From the NCBI GenBank assembly GCA_017516315.1, contig JAFXDE010000049.1:1-49516 (forward strand): a DNA stretch of 49,516 nucleotides, written 5' to 3'. The notes beneath the pieces are model-generated. The model searched no databases. It had not been told where the DNA came from and saw nothing but the letters and a program-made list of their open reading frames with translations. Position 1 is the stretch's first letter; the number at the start of each line of letters is the position of its first letter. Below, one piece after another: positions 1 to 10,000 of the stretch. The position numbers were made by a program, and so were the translations under genes. This DNA comes from Clostridia bacterium. GTDB taxonomy: Bacteria; Bacillota; Clostridia; Oscillospirales; Acutalibacteraceae.

Positions 1-189
1 AAGAAGGCAAGTAAGAATAACATAAACATTAATGCAGAACGGCAGTTTCCTGTCTGCGACCCTGCCACGGGTCGCACCCCAAGGGAAAGTATTTGTTTTC
101 GAACTTTTACTGAAAACTGCTTTATTGCTGTTATCGTATACTTAACTGAACAGCACACTCTTTTCCCGCCATAAAAAAGAGGGGTTTTG

Positions 190-219
190 CTTACTTTGCC
201 GCCTCCGGAGCAAAGTAAG
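190..219. repeat. Perfect 10-bp inverted repeat
   Basis: CTTACTTTGC at 190-199 is mirrored by GCAAAGTAAG at 210-219, with a 10-bp centre that itself carries the palindrome CTCCGGAG (203-210). It lies 11 bp before the tandem repeat and is probably part of the same composite element. There is no T tract on either side, so it is not a simple terminator. Confidence 0.75.
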
Positions 220-230
220 AGCCCCCGCGG

Positions 231-447
231 CTTGAGCGGATGACGACTAATAGTTTTATTGAAACAAAGATAATAAACAGGTGCTTGCCATCCTCGCCTC
301 GCTTCATCCCGCACTGCGGGCGCTTCGGTGACGATGCAGCTTGAGCGATGCCGACTAATAGTTTCATTGAAACAAAAATAATAAACAGGTGCTTGCCATC
401 CTCGCCTCGCTTCATCCCGCACTGCGGGCGCTTCAGTGACGATGCAG
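231..447. repeat. 108-bp tandem repeat, two copies plus a stub
   Basis: Copy 1 (231-339) and copy 2 (340-447) are nearly identical, with about 108 bp between matching bases and one small indel near the start. A third partial copy begins at 448 and soon diverges. Each copy contains the module CTCGCTTCAT, hairpin, CGCTTC(G/A)GTGA (298-331 and 406-439). The same module occurs in the unrelated repeat at the right edge (49238-49271). The period is 36 codons, so any minus-strand frame stays open through both copies. Confidence 0.9.
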
Positions 448-611
448 CTCGAGCGACTGTAGAGCGAAGAGGTTTAGCCGAGCGAAGATAATTAATCTGT
501 GCTTTATTTTTTCTTGCAGTAGCTTTAAGATACAGCACTGCCGATAAAGGAATAAGCTCCGAGCCTTTGGGTTTATGACAGCGATGATGAAAGCACTTTA
601 AAAAATCAAGG

Positions 612-640
612 TTTACAATAAAAGATAAGTATGGTAGAAT
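612..640 (+). promoter_or_regulatory. Sigma-A type promoter for the 664 gene
   Basis: TTTACA (612-617), a 17-bp spacer and TAGAAT (635-640), followed by GGAGAG before the start codon at 664. Confidence 0.7.
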
Positions 641-663
641 AATAAAAAAAGGAGAGTGAGAGA

Positions 664-966
664 ATGAAAAAAGTAAAAATCACCGTAATGCGTAAAGCAC
701 GCTACGATGACCTTATAGAAAAATACGAAAACCCCATAGAACACGCCTGCGACATAAAAGAGGGTCAGGTTTTTCTCTGTGACGGTTGGAAAAAGCCGGA
801 CGGCTTCTGCGACAGCGCATGGGAGACACTTTCTCCCTTCGTAATGACTCTTGCTCACGGCGGTGAGGATTTTTATGAGGGCTGGATGAAGAATAAAAAA
901 TCCGCTATGCTTTCCTGTAATGACGGCTTCCGTCCGGTAAGCTTTTATTTAGAAGTAATCGAATGA
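664..966 (+). CDS. TIGR04076 family protein
   Basis: A 100-residue cytoplasmic protein with no signal peptide or membrane segment. It matches what I recall of the TIGR04076 family in length and layout: an N-terminal strand MKKVKITV, then EGQVF near residue 33, DGFCD-AW at 46-53, an AHGG turn at 64-67 and the closing SCNDGFRPV at 84-92. Cysteines at 29, 39, 49 and 85 recur in the family and could bind a metal or be redox active, but the function is unknown. GGAGAGTGAGAG precedes the ATG and a good promoter lies at 612-640. The next gene starts 12 bp after its stop, so the two are probably co-transcribed. Confidence 0.8.
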   Translation: MKKVKITVMRKARYDDLIEKYENPIEHACDIKEGQVFLCDGWKKPDGFCDSAWETLSPFVMTLAHGGEDFYEGWMKNKKSAMLSCNDGFRPVSFYLEVIE

Positions 967-978
967 AGGAGAATAATA

Positions 979-1329
979 ATGCTGAAATTTATCTGTTATC
1001 CCAAATGCACTACCTGTCAGAAAGCAAAAAGGTGGCTCGATGAAAAGGGCATCGAGTATGAATTAAGAGATATTAAAACAGAAAATCCAACTTTTGAGGA
1101 GTTGGAAAGGTGGTATTCCTTAAGCGGTCAGCCTCTCAGAAAATTCTTTAACACAAGCGGGCTTTTATATAAGTCTATGAATCTGAAGGATAAGCTTCCG
1201 ACTATGAGTGAAAAGGAAATGCTTTCTCTTCTTTCAACTGACGGAATGCTCGTAAAAAGACCGATTTTAGTTGGTGACGGCTTTGTGCTTACAGGCTTTA
1301 AAGAGAAGGATTGGGAAGAAAAAATCTGA
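979..1329 (+). CDS. ArsC/Spx-family thioredoxin-fold protein
   Basis: A 116-residue protein of the arsenate reductase (ArsC)/Spx fold. A CxxC motif lies at residues 10-13 (KCTTCQKAKRWL) at the start of the first helix, followed by the RDI strand and a late RPI motif near residue 94, as in the YffB/YusI group. Spx of Bacillus is longer and acts on RNA polymerase. This shorter form is closer to the arsenate reductase-like group, many of which are not proven arsenate reductases. No ars genes are nearby. It follows the TIGR04076 gene by 12 bp with GAAGGAG before ATG, and a terminator follows at 1362, so the pair forms a two-gene operon. Confidence 0.85.
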   Translation: MLKFICYPKCTTCQKAKRWLDEKGIEYELRDIKTENPTFEELERWYSLSGQPLRKFFNTSGLLYKSMNLKDKLPTMSEKEMLSLLSTDGMLVKRPILVGDGFVLTGFKEKDWEEKI

Positions 1330-1361
1330 ATACATCGGATAAAATACTTTTTCAACATTGT

Positions 1362-1387
1362 GGGCGACCGTTGGTCGTCCGCTTTTT
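1362..1387 (+). terminator. Rho-independent terminator of the ArsC-like operon
   Basis: GGGCGACC (1362-1369), loop GTT, GGTCGTCC (1373-1380), then GCTTTTT. It lies about 30 bp after the stop at 1329. Confidence 0.85.
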
Positions 1388-1403
1388 ATCTGTTTATAAT
1401 GTT

Positions 1404-1439
1404 TGCAAAAAAATAAAAACCACAGCTTTTGCTGTGGTT
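1404..1439 (-). terminator. Terminator of the 5S rRNA gene
   Basis: Read on the minus strand: AACCACAGC, loop AAAA, GCTGTGGTT (1439-1418), followed by TTTATTTTTTT (to about 1405). It begins 9 bp after the 3' end of the 5S gene. Confidence 0.9.
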
Positions 1440-1448
1440 CTTTGTTGT

Positions 1449-1564
<116 letters not shown>

Positions 1565-1609
1565 TAACGATACGCTTTTGCATACGCATTCGTTCAATCA
1601 ACATATGCT

Positions 1610-1638
1610 ATTATACACAAGCGTATAGGGTTTGTCAA
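1610..1638 (-). promoter_or_regulatory. Consensus sigma-A promoter of the 5S gene
   Basis: On the minus strand TTGACA (1638-1633), exactly 17 bp, TATAAT (1615-1610): both hexamers match consensus. The predicted start near 1603 lies about 40 nt before the mature 5S end, leaving a leader for processing. Confidence 0.93.
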
Positions 1639-1639
1639 T

Positions 1640-1678
1640 AGCTTTTTTGAAAATTCTTTAATTTTTTTCAAAAAAGCT
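1640..1678. repeat. 14-bp inverted repeat over the regulator stop codon
   Basis: AGCTTTTTTGAAAA (1640-1653) pairs with TTTTCAAAAAAGCT (1665-1678). The stop codon of the minus-strand XRE gene (1668-1670) sits inside the right arm, and the -35 box of the 5S promoter starts 2 bp beyond the left arm. No T tract follows the hairpin, so terminator function is uncertain. Confidence 0.65.
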
Positions 1679-2948
1679 TCAGCGTCAGGGCTTCAGCCTT
1701 TCTGTTTTTCAGTAAAAATCTCTTAAGAATGAAGTACAGACCTATGAAAATGAGAATGACTGAAGGGTAGTAAATAAAATGAATTATGTTAAGACGGGTT
1801 ATTTCCTTTTCTGCTTCGGCTTCAGCCTTTAAAAGCTGTGCGTGGGTGTATACTCTGAAGCCTTCGTCGGGAAGATAGCGGTAGCGTGCTATTTCGAGAT
1901 TATTGTAAACAAAGGTTATCTCACCGTCATAGTCGGGGTCGAGAGTCTGAATAACTGTATTATCAAAGCCGAATTCAGAATAGAAGGTGTATTCTGTGCC
2001 TTTATCGGCGGGGGAGAATTCGGATTCGAAATCTTTGGCGTTGTAAAGCTCTTCCGGAGGCGGTACATCCTTTTCCATAAAAGCGATAAACTCTTCTTCG
2101 GGAATGGCGGTGTATTCAGCTTCCCGGTCGATAATACTTTCTCTGTGTACGGATGAATGGCTTAATGTACCGATGAAAAGGAAAATAAAACAGAGGAAAC
2201 AGCACAGCAGCTTCAGTAAAGATGTTTTCTTTATTATTACAGGCTTATCAGAGGTGCTGACGAGGTCTCTTTTTCTTAATGTTCTCTCACACAGGATAAC
2301 GAGTGCCCCTGAAGCAAGAAAAATGAGAAGGACGAGTATAATATCTGCGTAGAAAAGCATTACTCTTGCCGAATAAAGAATGAAGCAGAGCAGAGTGAAA
2401 TAAATACAGCACAGGGTTATTCGGTTGGCTTTTTTACTATAGTCCTTAAGGACTGTTTTATCTATATAGGGCGAGACAAGGTGCGAGGAGAAATTACCTC
2501 TGAAAAGAGCCGTCAGCAAAAAGGGGACCGTAAGCACGGCAATAAACACAAGGTAGCCGACATCGACGCTTTTGAAATAATCCGCTATAAGGCCGCAGGA
2601 CACGGCGATAACGGACAGGGCAACGCTCATATAATTCTTCGTTCTGAATTTATTGAAGGCGATGCTGAGGGCGTAGAGTAAACCTGTGTTATTCTTTTCG
2701 GCTTCTTCTGTATTCAACGGTTCTGAGACTCTTGCGGCTTCCTTCCTTTCACCCTTCAGTAGCTCGTCTACGGTTATACCGAATATATCGGCTATGACGG
2801 GAAGCAGAGAAATATCAGGTGAAGTTTCGTCACGCTCCCAGTGACTTACGGTCTTATCGGAAACGGAAAGCATTTCCGAAAGCTCCCTTTGGGTAAGACC
2901 CTTTTCTTTTCTTAATGCGGCGATAAAGGCGCCGAGAGTAAGATTCAT
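1668..2948 (-). CDS. XRE-family regulator with C-terminal membrane domain
   Basis: A 426-residue protein. Residues 1-60 form an XRE/Cro helix-turn-helix (TQRELSEMLSVSDKTVSHWER, then PDISLLPVIADIFGITVDELL). The rest carries about six hydrophobic segments, near residues 103-125, 128-148, 172-195, 198-220, 243-265 and 388-412. A roughly 120-residue acidic stretch between the fifth and sixth would lie on one side of the membrane. This layout suggests a one-component membrane-bound transcription regulator, as known in Clostridia, but the ligand and targets are not visible. AAAGGAGCG precedes the ATG at suitable spacing. It is transcribed alone toward the 5S gene. Confidence 0.85.
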   Translation of the reverse strand: MNLTLGAFIAALRKEKGLTQRELSEMLSVSDKTVSHWERDETSPDISLLPVIADIFGITVDELLKGERKEAARVSEPLNTEEAEKNNTGLLYALSIAFNKFRTKNYMSVALSVIAVSCGLIADYFKSVDVGYLVFIAVLTVPFLLTALFRGNFSSHLVSPYIDKTVLKDYSKKANRITLCCIYFTLLCFILYSARVMLFYADIILVLLIFLASGALVILCERTLRKRDLVSTSDKPVIIKKTSLLKLLCCFLCFIFLFIGTLSHSSVHRESIIDREAEYTAIPEEEFIAFMEKDVPPPEELYNAKDFESEFSPADKGTEYTFYSEFGFDNTVIQTLDPDYDGEITFVYNNLEIARYRYLPDEGFRVYTHAQLLKAEAEAEKEITRLNIIHFIYYPSVILIFIGLYFILKRFLLKNRKAEALTLKLF

Positions 2949-3027
2949 AAAAATCGCTCCTTTGGCTTGTTTTTCTGTGCCTTCAGTTTATCACGGCGGC
3001 GTAATTTTGTACACCCGATAAACAGAG

Positions 3028-3056
3028 AAAGGACTCTCAAAAAATGAGAATCCTTT
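3028..3056. terminator. Probable terminator hairpin after exonuclease III
   Basis: AAAGGACTCTCA (3028-3039), AAAAA loop, TGAGAATCCTTT (3045-3056), with one wobble pair. It lies just past the stop of the minus-strand exoIII gene (3069). The T tract is poor on both strands, so this is a moderate call. Confidence 0.5.
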
Positions 3057-3068
3057 ATTTTATTGGGA

Positions 3069-3827
3069 TTAAAGGTCGATTATGAGCTCCACGGGACAGT
3101 GGTCCGAGCCGAAAATTTCGCTGTGTATTTTGGCTTCTTTAATTTTATCTTTAGCTTCGTCTGATACGATAAAGTAGTCTATTCTCCAGCCTGCATTCTT
3201 TTGTCTGGCCTGAAAACGGTAGCTCCACCAGGAGTAAGCACCCTCAAGCTCCGGGTAAAGATAGCGGAAGGAATCTGTGAAGCCGCTACTCAAAAGAAGT
3301 GAAAATTTTTCTCTTTCTTCGTCTGAAAAGCCTGCGTTTCCGCGGTTTGTTTTGGGATTTTTAAGGTCGATTTCATTATGTGCCACATTAAGGTCGCCGG
3401 TGTAAATTACAGTCTTGTCCTTTTTCAGAGAAAGGAGATACTCTCTTAAATCATCCTCCCATTTCATACGGTAACCGAGTCTTTTCAGACCGTCCTGTGC
3501 ATTGGGTGTGTAGCAGCAAACGAAGTAAAAGTCGGGGTATTCGAGGGTGATGAGTCTGCCCTCGGTGTCATGCTCAGCCTTGTCCATTCCGTAGAAAACC
3601 GAAATCGGCTCCTCTTTGGTAAATACGGCAGTACCCGAATAGCCCTTTTTTTCTGCGTAGTTCCAGTACTGATGATAGCCCTTCAGGTCCAGCTCTATCT
3701 GTCCCTGCTGAAGCTTAGTCTCCTGCAGACAGAAAATATCTGCATCCAGCTCTCCGAAGACCTCGGGAAAGCCCTTGGTCACGCAGGCGCGCAGGCCGTT
3801 TACATTCCAGGATATAAATTTTTTCAT
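3069..3827 (-). CDS. xth: Exodeoxyribonuclease III / AP endonuclease
   Basis: A 252-residue member of the exonuclease III (Xth/ExoA) endonuclease-exonuclease-phosphatase family. It cuts DNA 5' to abasic sites in base-excision repair. Motifs are in order: SWNVNG at 6-11, LQETK with the metal-binding Glu36, GDLNVAHNEIDL near residue 145 (catalytic Asp and Asn), RIDYFIVS near 217, and GSDHCPV at 240-246 with the catalytic His243. The length is normal for the bacterial enzyme. AAGGAG lies upstream of the ATG and a promoter sits at 3888-3860. It is a single-gene unit divergent from the giant Ig-like gene. Confidence 0.95.
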   Translation of the reverse strand: MKKFISWNVNGLRACVTKGFPEVFGELDADIFCLQETKLQQGQIELDLKGYHQYWNYAEKKGYSGTAVFTKEEPISVFYGMDKAEHDTEGRLITLEYPDFYFVCCYTPNAQDGLKRLGYRMKWEDDLREYLLSLKKDKTVIYTGDLNVAHNEIDLKNPKTNRGNAGFSDEEREKFSLLLSSGFTDSFRYLYPELEGAYSWWSYRFQARQKNAGWRIDYFIVSDEAKDKIKEAKIHSEIFGSDHCPVELIIDL

Positions 3828-3859
3828 AGTTAAACTCCTTATCCGTTAATTCGTTAAGT

Positions 3860-3888
3860 ATTTTAGCATAAATTGTAAACTTTTTCAA
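3860..3888 (-). promoter_or_regulatory. Promoter of the exonuclease III gene
   Basis: On the minus strand TTGAAA (3888-3883), 17 bp, TAAAAT (3865-3860), about 32 bp before the start codon. Confidence 0.75.
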
Positions 3889-3906
3889 TATAATTCTCTT
3901 TCCTTG

Positions 3907-3936
3907 TTGACAAGGAGGTGAGGTTTAATCTATAAT
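3907..3936 (+). promoter_or_regulatory. Promoter of the giant Ig-like protein gene
   Basis: TTGACA (3907-3912), 18-bp spacer, TATAAT (3931-3936). The expected start near 3943 gives a leader of about 100 nt. Confidence 0.85.
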
Positions 3937-3945
3937 GTCATTACT

Positions 3946-3970
3946 TATAATGGGTTTTTTCGCCATTATA
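3946..3970 (+). other. Hairpin at the 5' end of the giant gene's mRNA
   Basis: TATAATGG (3946-3953), 9-nt loop GTTTTTTCG, CCATTATA (3963-3970). It would form within the first bases of the transcript and may protect the 5' end. The stem is AT-rich and lacks a following T run, so it is not an obvious attenuator. Confidence 0.5.
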
Positions 3971-4042
3971 GTATTATATATAATATAAATAATATCCTAA
4001 TTTGGAATAACATAGAATTCTGAGGAAACGAGGTAACTGACT

Positions 4043-7000
4043 ATGACAAAGAGAGTATTGGCATTTCTGATGTGCGCGGTGATGATTATTTCATCGACGC
4101 CTGCTTCGCCTTTGGCGGAAGTTTTCGACTTCGCGGTAGCTGCTTCTGCGGCGCAGGAGGGCTTCAAGGTAACCGTACCTAAGATTACGGTCTTTGAAAA
4201 AAGCGAGGGCAAGCTTGTCCCCGTGGCTACCTATAACGGAAATGTTATCGAAAGCGGCGTGACATATAAATGGTCCTCCTCGGATACCTCAGTGGCTACT
4301 GTCGATGAGAACGGTACAGTAAAGGGTATCTCTCCCGGTGAGGCAGATATTACCGTTATCGCTTCTTATCTCGGTATGGAGGTTACCTATACCCGTTCGG
4401 TGGAAATCATCCGCTTCAGAGAGGTCGATTCTCTCGAAACCGACATGAGTGCAAGCATAAGAATGATCGAGAAGGAAGAGAAAACCTTACGCGTAAGAGT
4501 TCTTCCCACCACCGCGACGGTAAAGGAGCTCGAGTGGGTCTCCTCCGATGAGAATGTTCTAAGGGTAGTCTCCTCGGGTACGGATGAGGAAAACAGCAGA
4601 GCCTATGCCAATGTGCAGGCAGTAGCCGAGGGTACTGCTACGGTGACCTACACCACTACCGACGGTACGAATAAGTCGGGTACCTTCACCGTAACGGTAA
4701 AGCCTCTCGTCAGATCTCTCTCTCTTCCTCCCTTTGTAGTTCTTACCACCGCTTCCTCGAGCTATGTTATAAATTATAAAATTCAGCCCACAAATGCGGG
4801 CAATCAGACTCTCCAGTGGTTAAGCGACAATACGGCAGTATGCTCTGTCGATGCTCTCGGTGTAATTACTCCCGGAGCAGGCAGACAGCCGGGCACCTGC
4901 TTTATTACTGCGAGAACCACCGACGGCAGTAACATCACGGCAAAGACCTATGTTATCGTTTCCGACGGAACGAAGAGCATTACCTTGGATAAAACCTCTC
5001 TTACCATGAAGGTGGGAGATAAGGATACCGACCTTACGGCTACTGCTGTTCTGAACTGCGGAATCGAGTACAAGGACGCCGTAAACTGGACCTCCTCGAA
5101 TACATCCGTTGCTACGGTAGATTCTCTCGGTATAGTTAAGGCTGTAGGTCCCGGTACTGCGAAGATTACTGCCTCAGCCGCTGACGGAAGTAACGTAAAG
5201 GCTGAATGTACCGTAAGCGTGACTCAGCCGGTAAACGGTGTGGGTCTTCCCGAAAAAGAGGTCTGCTGGATCGGCGGCACGGTTCTTCTTACACCGATTT
5301 TTATTCCCGCTAATGCCTCGGATAAAAGAGTTACCTGGTCCTCCTCGGATACCTCGGTAGCTACCGTTACCGATACAGGTCTCGTAACAGCTAAAAAGGA
5401 AGGTAAAACAGTAATCACCGTAACCACCCTCGACGGAAATTATTCCGCTTACTGTGAGGTAAGCGTCGAGGTTCCGCCTACAGCTGTAAAGCTTTCCGAT
5501 TCCTCTGTCGTTCTCAAGGTCGGAAACAGTGATTTCGATAATTATGAGCTCAGAGCTACCGTAGAGCCCTCAAACGCTACGAATAAAAGAGTAATCTGGT
5601 CTTCTTCGGACGAAAAGGTAGCCACCGTCGATGAAAACGGTAAGATAACTGCCGTGGCAGGCGGTACGGCTGTTATTACCTGTACTACCGAAAGCGGCGG
5701 CAAAAAGGCTGTATGTAATGTTACGGTCAATGAGGACGCTACGAGCATCTCCATCGTAAACGCTCCCACAGAGCTTTTCGTTACAAAGAATTATTATCTC
5801 CGTACAGCCTTCAATTCCGAGACGGTAACTAACAAAAAAGTGGTCTGGAGCTCCTCTAACCCCGGTGTTCTCGAGGTAGACCAGAACGGTAAGCTTACGG
5901 CAAGAGCCGAGGGCAGCTCCGTTATCACCGCTACCTATACCACCTCTGAGGGCGGAATACTTACTGCTCAGTGTACTGTTTTCGTAAGTGCGAAAATTTC
6001 CGTCGAAAGCGTCACTCTCAATATGAGCAAGGAAACGGTTTACACCAAGGTAGGCTCCAAGATTTACCTTTACGAAACCGTTCTTCCCTCCGATGCCAGC
6101 GATAAGACGGTTTCCTGGAAATCCAGTGCAAGCTCCGTAGCCGAGGTATTCACTAACGGCGGCACCGTAACAGCCAAGGCCCCCGGTACTGCACGTATTA
6201 CGGTAACCACCGCCGACGGAGGAAAGACCGACTACTGTACTGTCGTCGTTCTCGGTCCCATCCAGTTTGAAAAATCCTCAGTAAATGTCGGTGTAGGCCG
6301 TTCCGAGACTCTCAGGCTCATTTCCGAAAATCCCGATAATACGAAAATTACCTGGACCACCTCAAACTCCTCCGTAGCTTCTGTCGATGCCAACGGTATC
6401 GTTACGGGTAAAAAGGCAGGCACCGTTACCGTTACGGCTACTACTCCCGGCGGTCTCTACAGCGCCTCCTGTAAGGTCAATGTGGTTATCCCCGTAACGG
6501 GCGTAAAAATAAACGCTGACACCGTAACCGTTCCCAAGGGTGAAAAGAGAAGCGTTACCGTGTCGGTTCTTCCCTCCGATGCTACGGATCAAAGCGTTAC
6601 CTGGTCTACTCCCTCTCAGACCTTCCCTATTATCGAGGTAAGCTCCACAGGACTTATCGAGGGCAAGAGAGTAGGCACCACTACTCTTACCGTTACCACC
6701 AATGACGGAAGATACACAGATACTATCGATGTTGAGGTTATTCAGCCTGTTACAAGTATAGAATTCGAATACTCGAGCATTACTCTCGACGCGGGCAAGA
6801 AAAAGACTCTTTCTCCGCAGATAAGACCCATAAGTGCCACTAACAAGGATGTTAAATGGTCCTCAAGCAATAAAAGCATAGTTACGGTCGATTCAAAGGG
6901 CGTCGTTACTGCTGTTTCTGCCGGTACGGCTACCGTTACCTGTACCTCTGCTGACGGCTTCTGCAAGCAAACGGTGAAGGTAACCGTTACACAGCCTCCC

Positions 7001-10000
7001 ACGGGCATAAAATTCAGCTCAAAGAGCGTCACGGTGAAAATCGGTACTCCCGTGAAGCTTAATCCCACCGTATTGCCCGAAACGGCATCGAATAAAAATG
7101 TAGTATTCTCCTCCTCCGATGAGAAAATAGCCAAGGTTTCCGAAGACGGTACCGTAACGGGCGTTAAAAAGGGTACGGCGAAAATTACCGCTACCACAGC
7201 CAACAGCCTTTACAGCGCAGTTATTACCGTAAATGTCGAAAAGCCCGTAAAGAGCGTCAAGCTCAATAAGACCTCCGTTACCATCGCCGTAGGCAAAGCT
7301 ACTACCATCACAGCTACCGTAAGTCCTAAGAGCGCGACGAATAAGGACGTAAAATGGAAGTCGAGCGATAACGATGTAGTTACCGTTAAAAAGGGTAAAA
7401 TCACCGCCAAGGCACCCGGCTATGCGGTAATTACCTGTACTACCGTTGACGGAGGCAAGATAGCGGAATGTACCGTGTTCGTAAATCAGCCCGTAAAGAG
7501 CGTCAAGCTCAATAAGACGAAGGCTATTATGGACATAGACGAGAAAATAACTCTCAAGGCTACAATAAAGCCTTCAAATGCAAGCAACAAGGCTCTCAAA
7601 TGGACCTCGAGCAATAAAAAGGTCGTAAAGGTTACCTCAAAGGGTGTGCTTAAGCCTGTATCGACGGGTACGGCTACGGTTACCGTTACCTCTCTCGACG
7701 GCGGCTTCAAGGCTACCTGTAAGGTTACGGTAGTAAAGAGAGTCAAAGCTGTTACTCTTCCGAAAACCCTTACGGTTTATCTTGACGAAAAGGGCGATCT
7801 CGACCCGGTTCTCACTCCCAAAAAGCCGAGCAATTCCGATGTGAAGTGGAAATCGAGCAAAAAGAGCGTAGCTACCGTTTCAAAGACAGGTGTTATCACT
7901 CCGAAGAAAAAGGGTACTGCGAATATCACCGTCACCACAGATGACGGCGGCTTCAAGGCTACCTGTAAGGTTACCGTAAAAACCAAGCTCAAAAGCTTCA
8001 CTCTCAATAAAAAGAAGGTAACTCTCAATACGGGTGCAACCTTTACTCTCAAAGCAAACAGAAAGCCTTCGGGCGCTACCGAGGGTATAAAGTACACCTC
8101 AAGCAATAAGAATGTAGCTACCGTAAGCTCAAAGGGTGTAATCACAGCCACGGGCAGAGGTACGGCTACCATCACCGCTAAGAGCGAAAGGGGAATAACC
8201 GTAAAATGTAAGGTTACGGTAAAGCAGCCCGTAAATTCTATGTACATCAGCAGAACCAATGCTTATGTATATATGGGCGAAAGCCTCAGCCTTACGGCAA
8301 ATGTTCTTCCCAAGAACGCCAATAATCAGGCCTTTACATGGAGCAGCTCCGATACCTCTGTAGCTGCGGTAAACGGCGGAACTGTAACACCGAAGAGAGT
8401 AGGAACAGCCGTAATTACCGTAAAGAGCGCAAACGGTAAAACAGCCTCCTGTACCGTTACCGTAAGACAGCATGTAAACGGTATTTCTCTCGATAAAACA
8501 GCAGTTTCTCTCGAGGTAGGTAAAACCGCAGCCCTTAAGGCTTCCGTAAGTCCTGCCAATGCTACGGAAAAGGGCTGTACCTTCTCCTGCTCCGATGCAA
8601 AAATAGCCGAGGTCTCCGCCTCAGGTGTAATTACCGCCAAGGCGCCCGGTACGGCCACGGTAACCGTACGCTCAAAGGAAAACAATAAGACTGCAGTATG
8701 TAAGGTAACGGTTATAGAAAGAGTAACGGGTATCGAAATCAGCTCTACTGCCGAAACACTTTATGTAGACAAATACTCCGTAGGCGAAACTCTGATGCTT
8801 AATGTAACGGTCCTTCCCTCTAATGCTACAAACAAGGCAGTTACCTGGTCCTCCTCCGATGAAAGAGTGGCCAAGGTTTCTTCTGACGGCGTAGTTACTG
8901 CCGTAGGCTCAGGTGTAGCTCTCATTACCGCATCTACCGTAGACGGAAATAAAACAGCCGGCTGCAGTGTCACCGTTTTACAGCATGTTTCGGGTATAAC
9001 TCTCGACACTTCCTCAGTTACCGTAAATAAGGGACAGAGCATCAGACTTAATGCTACTGTAGAGCCTGAGGACGCCTTCAATAAAAACATTATCTGGACT
9101 TATGAAAACGAGCAGATAGCTACTGTGGATGAATACGGCTGGCTGACAGGCGTATCCGTAGGTAAAACCACCGTTTATGCCACTACCGTAGACGGGGAAC
9201 TCAGAGCAAGCTGTCTCGTAAAGGTAAATGAGCCCGTAACGGGAATCAGCCTCGACATAACAGAGGTAGACTCTCTTTACAGAGATAATCAGGTGCTTCT
9301 CACACCTACCGTATATCCCACCTCCGATTATGTGGCAGATGAAAATATAAACAGAGATGTTCTCTGGTCCTCCTCCGATGAGAATATAGCCAAGGTCGAA
9401 AACGGTCTTGTTACCGCTGTAGGTCCCGGTGAGGTTATTATCACCGCCACCACTGCAGACGGCGGCTTCGAGGCAGAATGTAAGCTTACCTGCTTTATGC
9501 CCGTAGATCTTATCACTACGGATAAGGATGTTTACTTTATCAAGGCAGGCGATCAATATAAGATAGAGCCTGCGGTTCTTCCCGAAAATGCTTCCTTCCC
9601 CGAGCTTCAGTGGACGGTAGTTTCGGGCGAAGGCTCCTTCTCCTGTGAGGACGGACTTATTACAGGTATCTCAAAGGGAAGCGGACTTGTAAGAATAACC
9701 AGCGTAGATAACCCCTCAGTAACCAAGGAAGTCGAAATCCGCATCGTAAAGAGGGTAGAGGGCGTAAGCCTCGATAAGACAGAGGTAACTCTCAATAAGG
9801 GTGAAACAGCTGCTCTCACGGCTACCGTAATGCCCAGCGATGCACATAATAAAAACTATAGCTTCGCATCCGACGATGAAAGCGTAGTAACCGTAAGCGA
9901 GGACGGCACAGTAACAGCCGTCGGCAGAGGTACGGCTAAAATTACCGTAACCACCGAGGACGAGGGCTGCACAGCTGAATGTATCTTTACGGTTAAGCAG

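Larger units (their letters stand above)
1..600. other. Repeat-rich intergenic region, no secure gene
   Basis: No convincing protein gene is seen here. The stretch holds a hairpin at 56-75 (GCGACCC, 6-nt loop, GGGTCGC), an inverted repeat at 190-219 and a 108-bp tandem repeat at 231-447, listed separately. On the minus strand one frame is free of stops from 473 to the left window edge, but it has no plausible start with a ribosome site. A second minus frame (191-538) is also open. Two overlapping open frames across structured repeats argue for a non-coding element rather than a gene. Confidence 0.6.

Noticed and set aside
191-538. 115-residue minus-strand frame with internal 36-residue repeats
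   Set aside because: It only mirrors the 108-bp DNA repeat. The start has no ribosome site, the product resembles no protein I know, and another frame over the same DNA is equally open.
613-858. Minus-strand frame opposite the TIGR04076 gene
   Set aside because: Antisense shadow of a gene with good promoter, ribosome site and family motifs.
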